Positions 1-6,896 of a stretch of 64,000 nt of DNA are shown one piece after another. This DNA comes from Humibacter albus DSM 18994. Its GTDB lineage: Bacteria > Actinomycetota > Actinomycetes > Actinomycetales > Microbacteriaceae. The notes below the pieces were generated by a model. It did no database searches, was not told the DNA's origin, and worked only from the letters and a program-made list of their open reading frames with translations. A program made the translations under genes and the position numbers. The stretch spans positions 62,001 to 126,000 of the forward strand of contig NZ_ATXT01000014.1 of NCBI RefSeq assembly GCF_000421825.1, read 5' to 3'. Each line of letters starts with the position of its first letter. Positions within the stretch are counted from its first letter, which is position 1.

Positions 1-246
1 CCCAACAAGGCGAGCTCGTTCCACGTCGTGGGCGCGCAGTTCGACACCGTCTACAAGGAGGGCGACTATCTGCTGAGGAACGGCGGGTCCACCGGCACCG
101 GCGGCTCGCAGGCGCTCGACCTGGAGCCCGCGCAGGGCGGATTCGTCGAGCTGACGTTCCCCGAGCCGGGCGACTACTCGTTCGTGACGCACATCATGTC
201 CGACGCCGAGAAGGGCGCGGCGGGCACGTTCCACGTGGTGAAGTGA
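1..246 (+). CDS. C-terminal end of a copper nitrite reductase-like / multicopper oxidase (partial)
   Basis: The frame is open from the first base of the window and ends at a TGA, so only about 81 C-terminal residues of a longer protein are visible. They resemble the last cupredoxin domain of two-domain copper nitrite reductases and related multicopper oxidases. The segment begins with SSFHVVG, where the His matches the type-2 copper ligand donated by the C-terminal domain in NirK, followed by DTVYKEG. It ends with a beta-rich stretch around TFPEPGDYSFVTHIMSD and GTFHVVK, the usual terminus. The protein would be extracytoplasmic and copper-dependent, reducing nitrite or oxidising another donor; the type-1 site that would help decide lies outside the window. 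The downstream neighbour is convergent with a 16-nt gap. Confidence 0.7.
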   Translation, partial: PNKASSFHVVGAQFDTVYKEGDYLLRNGGSTGTGGSQALDLEPAQGGFVELTFPEPGDYSFVTHIMSDAEKGAAGTFHVVK

Positions 247-262
247 CGCGGGCGCAGACGGC

Positions 263-1120
263 TCAGTCGCGAACGCGCTCGACCACCTTGCCGAGGAAGT
301 CGACGGCGCGAAGCGGGTCGGGCATCCTCGTCGATACGTAGGCGGTCGTGAAGCCCAGCTCACGCAGGGCGTCGAGTTGGGCGACGAACTCGTCCAGATC
401 GGTGTCGTCGTAGATCGCGGTCGTCGTGGTCTTCTCGACCGTGTCGTAGTCGCGGTTCTCCACGTCGCACCAGTGGCGCAGCACGTCGAGTTTGTGCGCC
501 GCGTCCGGGCTGCCGAAGATGTTGCAGGCATCCGCGTATCTGGCGACGAAGCGGAGCGTCTTCTTCTCGCCGACGCCGCCGATCATCAGAGAGGGACGCG
601 GTTTCGACAGCGGCTGCGGCGAGTTGAGCGTGCGGCCAAGGCGATAGTGCTCGCCGTCGTAGGGGCTCTCGTCGTCGCTCCACATCTGCAGGCAGATCTG
701 CAGCGCCTCTTCGAGCCGTTCGAAGCGCTCCTTGGTGGGCGGGAACGGAATGCCCAGGCCCTTCGACTCCTCCTCGTTCCAGCCGGCGCCGATACCGAGG
801 CCGGCGCGGCCGCCGGAGAGCACGTCGAGCGTGGAGATCTGCTTCGCCAGGATGGCGGGCTCGCGGTAGATCACGCCCGTCACCAGGGTGTGCAGCAGCA
901 CGCGCTGCGTGTGCGCGGCGAGGAAGCCGAGCGCGGTATAGCCCTCGAGCATGGGCTTCTCCGGCGTGCCGATCGAGCCGATCTGCCAGAAATGGTCCAT
1001 GACCGTGATGCGGCTGATACCGGCGCTCTCCGCCTCCGCAGCGGCGTGCGCGAGCGTGGCGCCGAGCTGCGAGTCCGGCACGTCCCAGGTGAAATTCGCG
1101 ATGTGGAATCCGATGTCCAT
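263..1120 (-). CDS. LLM-class F420-dependent oxidoreductase
   Basis: A 285-residue luciferase-like monooxygenase (LLM) fold protein of the kind that uses reduced F420 instead of FMN. Visible family features are the N-terminal strand MDIGFHIANFTW, the motif VMDHFWQ, the segment GRAGLGIGAGWNEEE and PSLMIGGVGEKKTLRFVARYAD near residue 190, all typical of F420-binding LLM proteins. The substrate cannot be read from sequence. The ATG at the high end is preceded by no in-frame alternative that fits the family start. It opens a 10-kb stretch holding most F420 biosynthesis genes and three other probable F420 users, which supports F420 rather than FMN as its cofactor. That assignment is inferred. Confidence 0.85.
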   Translation of the reverse strand: MDIGFHIANFTWDVPDSQLGATLAHAAAEAESAGISRITVMDHFWQIGSIGTPEKPMLEGYTALGFLAAHTQRVLLHTLVTGVIYREPAILAKQISTLDVLSGGRAGLGIGAGWNEEESKGLGIPFPPTKERFERLEEALQICLQMWSDDESPYDGEHYRLGRTLNSPQPLSKPRPSLMIGGVGEKKTLRFVARYADACNIFGSPDAAHKLDVLRHWCDVENRDYDTVEKTTTTAIYDDTDLDEFVAQLDALRELGFTTAYVSTRMPDPLRAVDFLGKVVERVRD

Positions 1121-1169
1121 GCCGGAACGCTAGCGTCGGCGCCCCGCCGTCGCTGTGGTTCTGCCGCTG

Positions 1170-1376
1170 CTACTGCGCGCTGCGGATGTTGGTCGCCTGC
1201 GGTCCCTTCGCGCCTTGCTCGACGTCGTACTCGACCTTCTGGTTCTCCTCGAGGTTGCGGTAGCCGCTTCCTACGATCGCGGAGTGGTGCGCGAAGACAT
1301 CGGCCGATCCGTCGTCGGGGGCGATGAAGCCGTAGCCCTTGTCGGAGTTGAACCATTTCACGGTGCCGGTGGCCAT
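1170..1376 (-). CDS. cspA: Cold-shock protein (CspA family)
   Basis: A 68-residue single cold-shock domain, the usual length for the family. The RNA-binding signatures are both visible: RNP1 as KGYGFIA near residues 13-19 and RNP2 as DVFAHHSAI. The N-terminus [14 protein letters not shown] is canonical for actinobacterial CspA. A Shine-Dalgarno-like AAAGGAAA lies about 10 nt upstream of the ATG. It acts as a cytoplasmic nucleic-acid chaperone. It lies 82 nt downstream of a fatty-acid desaturase on the same strand, a pairing that makes sense for cold adaptation, although the gap is large enough to hold its own promoter. Confidence 0.95.
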   Translation of the reverse strand: MATGTVKWFNSDKGYGFIAPDDGSADVFAHHSAIVGSGYRNLEENQKVEYDVEQGAKGPQATNIRSAQ

Positions 1377-1458
1377 CTCGTGATGTTTCCTTTCGTGGTG
1401 TTCCGGGCTGCGTACGCAGCCCTTGTATCGACAGCGCGGAGGCCGTCGAAATCTATGT

Positions 1459-2523
1459 CTACCTGTACTGTGCCACCAATGGGCACGCGAACGGGTCTCG
1501 GGCTTGAAGTCCGACCCGGTTGAGGTAGGCGATGACGATCCCGTAGGACTCGAACAGGTTGGCCTCGGTGTAGGCGACGCCGTGGGTCGCGCAGTGCTCG
1601 CGCACGAGCAGTCGTGCCTTCGCGAGGTGGGGGCGTGCCATGCTCGGGAACAGGTGGTGCTCCACCTGGTAGTTGAGGCCGCCGAAGAGCGTCGTCGCCC
1701 ACCACCCGCCGCGGATGTTTCGCGAGGTCAGCACCTGCTTCGAGAAGAAGTCGAGCTTGGCATCGGCGGGGATGACCGGCATTCCCTTGTGGTTGGGCGC
1801 GAAGGACGCACCCATGTAGATGCCGAAGACGGCCATCTGCACACCGATGAAGGCAGCGGCGATCCCCGGCGGCAGGAAGAAGAACAGCGCGCCGAGGTAC
1901 AGCCCGAAGCGCAAGGCGATAAGGGTGATCTCGGTCTTGCGATGCTTGACGTCGTGGCGGCCGAACAGCAGCTTGAGCGACAACAAGTGCAGGTTCACGC
2001 CCTCCAGCGACAGCAGGGGGAAGAAGAGGTAGCCCTGTCGACGGGTGAGCAAAGCCATGAAGCCGGTGCGCTTGGCCGCGTCTTCCTCGGTGAACGAGAT
2101 GGTGTCGACCTCGATGTCCGGGTCTTTGCCGATCTGGTTCGGGTTCGCGTGATGACGGGTGTGCTTGTTCATCCACCACGCGTAGCTCATGCCGACCACG
2201 AACGTGCCGACGAATCGGCCCAGTCGATCGTTGGCGGGCCCGGATCGCAGCACGGCGCGGTGCGCGGCCTCGTGCGAGATGAAGGCGAACTGCGTCAAGA
2301 TCAGGCCCAGCGCGCCGGCGAGGATGAGCTGATACCAGCTCTCGCCGAGTAGGACCATGCCCGTGACGACCCCGGCGCTCGCCAGAAAAAGGGCGACGGC
2401 GACCAACAGATAGAAGCCGCCGGTGCGCTCGAGCAGGCCGTCGGCTTTCACAGCGTGCGAGAGCTGTGTGTACGTGGCCACGACGTTCGTGCCGTCCTGG
2501 GTCTTGCGACGCGTTCCGCGCAC
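1459..2523 (-). CDS. Membrane fatty acid / acyl-CoA desaturase
   Basis: A 354-residue integral membrane desaturase. All three diiron histidine boxes are present: HEAAH at residues 84-88, HTRHH at 121-125 and QVEHH at 286-290. The QxxHH form of the third box places it with acyl-CoA or acyl-lipid desaturases of the delta-5/6/8/9 front-end-like group. Hydrophobic segments at about residues 38-60, 66-82 and 200-240 fit the four-helix desaturase topology. It would insert a double bond into fatty acyl chains using O2 and an electron donor. The upstream gene is divergent across 269 nt with no other feature I can support. Regiospecificity is not deducible. Confidence 0.9.
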   Translation of the reverse strand: MRGTRRKTQDGTNVVATYTQLSHAVKADGLLERTGGFYLLVAVALFLASAGVVTGMVLLGESWYQLILAGALGLILTQFAFISHEAAHRAVLRSGPANDRLGRFVGTFVVGMSYAWWMNKHTRHHANPNQIGKDPDIEVDTISFTEEDAAKRTGFMALLTRRQGYLFFPLLSLEGVNLHLLSLKLLFGRHDVKHRKTEITLIALRFGLYLGALFFFLPPGIAAAFIGVQMAVFGIYMGASFAPNHKGMPVIPADAKLDFFSKQVLTSRNIRGGWWATTLFGGLNYQVEHHLFPSMARPHLAKARLLVREHCATHGVAYTEANLFESYGIVIAYLNRVGLQARDPFACPLVAQYR

Positions 2524-2792
2524 AGCACCGAGCTTGCTGTCAGAAACAGAAATGGTTGTGCGAGATGAGGGGATGATCTTTGCCCGTCTGCTTGCAGCCT
2601 TCGGCTGATAGATGCCGCGACCTGCGGCTGCACAGTACCGCAGTCGTCCTCGTTGTCACGCGCCAAAGGCAAATCGCCGATCGCTTCTCCCATGCTAACC
2701 AGAACTCGCATGCCCAAACCGGCATCTTGCTGGCAATGCACCCGGTGAGGCACGTCGGGTGGTTGCGGGGCGCGATCGGCAGAATGGGATCC

Positions 2793-3800
2793 ATGGCTAC
2801 GCGAGAACTCCAGGTGGGATACGCCGCGATGCTCGAGCAGTTCGCCCCGATGGAGGCCGTCGAACTGAGCGCGCACGCTGAGAAGCACGGTTTCTCGGGG
2901 GTGATGGCGGCGGATCACTTCCAGCCGTGGGTGCCGACGCAAGGGCAGGCATCCTTCGTCTGGAACGTGCTGACCGCGATCGGCGAGCGCACGAAGGGGG
3001 ACTTCGGGCCGGGCGTGACCACGCCGAGCTTCCGATTCCATCCTGCGATCGTGGCGCAGGCATCCGCGACGCTGGCCGCGATGTATCCCGGGCGGCACTG
3101 GCTGGGGCTCGGCTCGGGCGAGGCGCTCAACGAGCACGTCATCGGCGGGTACTGGCCGGAGGCGCCCGAGCGCATCAACCGCATGTTCGAGGCGATCGAC
3201 ATCATCAAGAAGCTGTTCTCGGCCTCACTTGCGGGCAAGGACGCCAAGCACTCCGGACAGTTCTTCAAGCTGGAGTCCACCCGGCTCTGGACGATGCCCG
3301 AGCAAGCGCCCGAAATCCTGATCGCCACAGCGGGTCCCGTCACCGCCAAGCGGGCGGGAGCGAGCGTGGACGGACTCATCACGGTGGGCGCGCCGCTGGA
3401 GAAGATCAGTGGGCTGTTCGCGAAGTTCGACGCCGGCCAGCGCGACGCCGGCAAGAACCCCGACGACGCCCCGCGCGTGCTGCAGCTGCATCTGAGCTGG
3501 GCGCCAACCGACGAAGAGGCGCTCGCCAACGCGGTGCACGAGTGGCCGAACGGCGGCATGAAGTTCCCGAAGGCGGACATCCGCTCGCCGTTCGAGTTCG
3601 AGCAGATCGCCAAGCTCGTGCGGCCCGAGGACTTCGAGGGCCGCATGGTCATCTCCAGCGATCCGGATGTGCACCGCGCCGCCATCCAGAAGTATGTCGA
3701 CCTCGGCTTCGACCGGGTGTATCTGCACAATGTGGGCCGCAACCAGCGGGAGTGGATCGAGGTCTTCGGACGCGACGTGCTGCCTGCGCTGCATCGATGA
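2793..3800 (+). CDS. F420-dependent LLM oxidoreductase (F420-dependent glucose-6-phosphate dehydrogenase-like)
   Basis: A 335-residue LLM-fold protein. Compared with the first LLM gene it is closer to the F420-dependent glucose-6-phosphate dehydrogenase/hydride-transferring group: it has ELQVGYAAMLEQF at the N-terminus, AADHFQPW around residue 35, GLGSGEALNEHVIG near 105 and ILIATAGPVTAKRAG near 175. I chose ATG 2793, nine bases after another ATG at 2784, because alignment-like similarity begins at once. Enzymes of this group generate or use F420H2; glucose-6-phosphate specificity is not proven here. It is followed within 40 nt by the CofE-CofC fusion, so production and use of F420 may be co-transcribed. 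Confidence 0.85.
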   Translation: MATRELQVGYAAMLEQFAPMEAVELSAHAEKHGFSGVMAADHFQPWVPTQGQASFVWNVLTAIGERTKGDFGPGVTTPSFRFHPAIVAQASATLAAMYPGRHWLGLGSGEALNEHVIGGYWPEAPERINRMFEAIDIIKKLFSASLAGKDAKHSGQFFKLESTRLWTMPEQAPEILIATAGPVTAKRAGASVDGLITVGAPLEKISGLFAKFDAGQRDAGKNPDDAPRVLQLHLSWAPTDEEALANAVHEWPNGGMKFPKADIRSPFEFEQIAKLVRPEDFEGRMVISSDPDVHRAAIQKYVDLGFDRVYLHNVGRNQREWIEVFGRDVLPALHR

Positions 3801-3810
3801 GCGCGGCCGT

Positions 3811-3841
3811 GCTCCCTGAGCGAGCGAAGCGAGTCGAAGGG
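3811..3841 (+). repeat. Extragenic repeat element, copy 1 (single arm)
   Basis: The 31-base element begins GCTCCCTGAGCGAGCGAAGC and ends GAGTCGAAGGG. The identical 31-mer recurs at 29210-29240. Here only one arm of the palindrome is present. Its last base is the G of the GTG start codon of the next gene, so the repeat supplies the sequence immediately 5' of translation initiation, including GAAGG with essentially no spacer. Confidence 0.85.
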
Positions 3842-5331
3842 TGATCCCCGAGATCGCCGCCTGGGCCCCGCCGGGCATTCCCGAGATCGCCCCGGGCGAC
3901 GACCTGGCCACCGCGATCGGCGATGCGCTGGATGCGGACGCGGCGGAGCATCCGGAGCACGCGTTGCGGTCCGGCGACATCCTCGTGGTGACGAGCAAGA
4001 CCGTCTCCAAGGCCGAGGGGCGCCTCGTCGCCGCGGCCGACCGCGAGGATGCCATCACGAGCGAGAGCGTGCGCACCGTCGCGACCCGGGCGAACGCGGG
4101 TGGGCTCACCCGCATCGTGGAGAACCGCTTGGGAGTGGTCGGCGCGGCGGCGGGCGTCGACGCCAGCAACACGCCCGCTGGCCACGTTCTGCTGCTGCCC
4201 GAGGATCCTGACGCCTCGGCGGCCACCCTGCTCGCCGCCCTGAGCAGACGCTTCGGCGTAGGCCTGGGCGTGATCGTGAGCGACACGCTCGGGCGCACGT
4301 GGCGCCTCGGCCAGACCGACGTGGCGATCGGGGCCGCGGGCGTGCGCGTCGTCGATGATCTGCGCGGACAGACGGATGCCATGGGCAAGCCGCTCGCGGT
4401 GACCCAGCCGGCGGTCGGCGACGAGCTCGCGGCGCTCGGTGACCTCGTGAAGGGCAAGGCGAGCGGATGCCCCGTGGCCGTCGTGCGCGGCATGGCGCGC
4501 CTCGTGGTCACGGAGCCCGAGCCCTTCACCACCGGCCGTTCGCTGACCCGCACCGGACCGAGCGACATGTTCCGGCTCGGCACCGACGAGGCGCTCGCCG
4601 AGGGGTATCGCCGTGGGTTGCGGGCCGGCCTCGCGCTGGCGACGGCGTCGGACGGCGACGCGAGCGGACGCGCTGCGCGCTGGAGCGTCGTCATTCCGTT
4701 CAAGGGCGGCGTCGACGCGAAATCGCGGCTGGAGCACGCCGGCGTCGATCGCGCCGCCCTGGCGCTCGCGTTCCTGCGGGACACGGTGCGCGCTGCCGCG
4801 GCGAGCGAGCGCGTGGACCGCGTCGTGGTCGTCAGCGGCCACGACGGTTCCGTCCGGCGGGCCCTGGGAGAGGTGAGCGGCGCTGTCGTCGACGTCGTTC
4901 CCGACCCGGGCGGCGGGCTGAACGCCGCCGTGGCCGCGGGCCTCGTCCACGCTCATAACGTCGCGGCGGAGGCGTTCGCGGTCGTGCTGGTCGGTGACCT
5001 TCCGGCACTCACGGCAGCGGATCTCGAGGCGGCGCTGGATGCTGCGGTTCGGGCGGCGCGGGGCGGGCATCCGTTCGCCTTCGTCGCGGACCGAGACGGC
5101 ACGGGCACGACGGCGGTCACCGTGGCGCCGGGAGCGACCGCCTCGACTCGGTTCGGAGCGAACTCGCGGGCACTGCATGCTGTCGCGGGCTTCGTCGAGC
5201 TGGCGGTGCCTACGGACTCGACGGTGCGGCTCGACGTCGACGATCCGGCGGGGCTGGACGCGGCGCGCGGGCTGCTGGGAGAGGCGTCGAGGCGGGTCGT
5301 CGACGCCGGTCCTCGTCACGGTCGGCGCTGA
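3841..5331 (+). CDS. cofE-cofC: Bifunctional F420 enzyme: CofE (F420-0:glutamyl ligase) fused to CofC (phospholactate/PEP guanylyltransferase)
   Basis: A 496-residue fusion. Residues 1 to about 255 are CofE/Fbi[35 protein letters not shown], the segment [20 protein letters not shown]-like region near 145-160, and [17 protein letters not shown]. From about residue 281 comes CofC/Fbi[38 protein letters not shown], and [13 protein letters not shown] followed by FGANS. CofC activates phospholactate or PEP with GTP; CofE adds glutamates to F420-0. CofE is more often alone or fused to a nitroreductase domain (FbiB). GTG 3841 is the only reasonable start, because a TGA lies in frame at 3817. The 40-nt gap to the upstream LLM gene contains the repeat copy. 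Confidence 0.92.
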   Translation: MIPEIAAWAPPGIPEIAPGDDLATAIGDALDADAAEHPEHALRSGDILVVTSKTVSKAEGRLVAAADREDAITSESVRTVATRANAGGLTRIVENRLGVVGAAAGVDASNTPAGHVLLLPEDPDASAATLLAALSRRFGVGLGVIVSDTLGRTWRLGQTDVAIGAAGVRVVDDLRGQTDAMGKPLAVTQPAVGDELAALGDLVKGKASGCPVAVVRGMARLVVTEPEPFTTGRSLTRTGPSDMFRLGTDEALAEGYRRGLRAGLALATASDGDASGRAARWSVVIPFKGGVDAKSRLEHAGVDRAALALAFLRDTVRAAAASERVDRVVVVSGHDGSVRRALGEVSGAVVDVVPDPGGGLNAAVAAGLVHAHNVAAEAFAVVLVGDLPALTAADLEAALDAAVRAARGGHPFAFVADRDGTGTTAVTVAPGATASTRFGANSRALHAVAGFVELAVPTDSTVRLDVDDPAGLDAARGLLGEASRRVVDAGPRHGRR

Positions 5332-5384
5332 CCCGTTCCGAGGGATTCACGGGCGGCAGAAGCAGCCCGGTGAACGCTTCGCGT

Positions 5385-6896
5385 TCAGCGCGCCGGTATC
5401 GGCGCACCGTCGAAGACTGCAGCGTCGAACGTTCCGTTCCGCTCCCGGAACGTGTGCGCGTATCCCGGCCAGAGAAGCGTGAGCCGGCCACTGCGCTCGT
5501 CGACGTACCAGCTGGTGCAGCCGCTCAGCCACACCGTGTCTGCAGCGGCGGCATCGAGCGCCGCCAGGTAGGCATCCTCGGCGGCGCGCGGGATCTCGAG
5601 CGGAGCATCCGTGCGTTCCAGGTGGTCGAGCGCGCCCAGCACGTAGTCGAGTTGGGCCTCGATCATGTAGATCGCGGAGTTGTGACCCAGGCTCGCGTTC
5701 GGCCCATCGAGCACGAAGAGGTTCGGGAACCCGGCCACGACGATCGACGCGTAGGCGCGCATGCCCTGCGCCCAGTGCTCGGCGAGACGGATGCCGTCTC
5801 TTCCCGTCACGAGGTCGGCGAACGGCGGCCGCGCGGCATGGAACCCCGTCGCGAACACGAGCACGTCGAGATCGTGCCGCGCGCCCGATCCCGCGATGGC
5901 CGTCGTCCCGTCGACGCGCTCGAGCGCGGACGCCTCCAGCGTGACGTTCGGCCGCGTCAGCGCCGGGTAGAACTCGTCGGAGAGAGGGACGCGCTTGCAG
6001 CCGATCTCGTAGTCCGGGGTGAGTGCTGCGCGGAGGGCGGGGTCGGCGACCTGGGACTCCAGGTGGACGCGAGCGCGGTCGTGGAGCTGCCCGATCGCCT
6101 CGGGCTCGCCGAGTCGCTGCGGGAACGCGCTCTCGGCCTGCCAGAAGATCTCGTCGCGCATCCGCTGGCGCTCGAGTGGGTCGGTGAAGCGCTCCTGTTC
6201 CTCGAGCGTGTAGGCGCGGTCGCCGCGCGGCACGACGTAGGGCGCGCTGCGCTGGAACACGGTGACGTGCGCCGCTTCACGGGCGAGGTACGGCAGCAGC
6301 TGCACGCCCGACGATCCCGTTCCGACGAGTCCGACGCGCTTGTCGCGCAGCGCGAGCGAGGAGTCCCAGGCTGCGGTGTGCAGGACGCGGCCGGTGAAGG
6401 TGTGCAGCCCCTTGATGCCGGGGACGCGCGGCTCGCTCAGCCGCCCCACGGCACTGACCAGCGCGCGGGCCCGGTAGGAGCCGCGCGGCGTCGTGACGAG
6501 CCAGCGGCCGGCATCCGCGTCCCACCGGGCATCGGTTACCGTCTCGCCGAAGCGCAGGTGAGGCAGTACGCCCTCCTCGCGCGCACACTCGCGCAGGTAC
6601 TCCTGCAACTCGGCGCCCGACGGGTACACGTGGCTCCAGTCCGGCTTCGTCCGGAACGAGTACGAGTACAGGTGCGACGGAATGTCGCACGCCACTCCCG
6701 GGTACACGTTGTCGCGCCAGGTGCCGCCCACGTCGTGCGCGCGCTCGAGGATGAGGAAGGACGCCGCGGCGCCGGTCTCCTCCGCCCGCCGTCTCAGCCG
6801 GATGCCCAGCCCGAGCCCGGCGAATCCGGCCCCGACGATGAGCGTGTCGACCTCGTACCCGGCGCTGTGCTCGGGCTCGTGCTCGGCGGCGGTCAT
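5385..6896 (-). CDS. Baeyer-Villiger-type flavin-containing monooxygenase
   Basis: A 503-residue class B flavoprotein monooxygenase. The N-terminal FAD Rossmann motif is LIVGAGFAGLGLG, followed by GGTWRDNVYPGVACD. The Baeyer-Villiger fingerprint FxGxxxHxxxW is present as FTGRVLHTAAW. The second dinucleotide motif is VGLVGTGSSG for NADPH. The typical VFATGFH comes late, near residue 355. It would oxygenate a ketone or soft nucleophile with NADPH and O2; the substrate is unknown. The ATG at 6896 overlaps the TGA of fbiC by 4 nt (ATGA), so it is translationally coupled behind F420 biosynthesis. No known step of F420 synthesis needs it. Confidence 0.9.
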   Translation of the reverse strand: MTAAEHEPEHSAGYEVDTLIVGAGFAGLGLGIRLRRRAEETGAAASFLILERAHDVGGTWRDNVYPGVACDIPSHLYSYSFRTKPDWSHVYPSGAELQEYLRECAREEGVLPHLRFGETVTDARWDADAGRWLVTTPRGSYRARALVSAVGRLSEPRVPGIKGLHTFTGRVLHTAAWDSSLALRDKRVGLVGTGSSGVQLLPYLAREAAHVTVFQRSAPYVVPRGDRAYTLEEQERFTDPLERQRMRDEIFWQAESAFPQRLGEPEAIGQLHDRARVHLESQVADPALRAALTPDYEIGCKRVPLSDEFYPALTRPNVTLEASALERVDGTTAIAGSGARHDLDVLVFATGFHAARPPFADLVTGRDGIRLAEHWAQGMRAYASIVVAGFPNLFVLDGPNASLGHNSAIYMIEAQLDYVLGALDHLERTDAPLEIPRAAEDAYLAALDAAAADTVWLSGCTSWYVDERSGRLTLLWPGYAHTFRERNGTFDAAVFDGAPIPAR

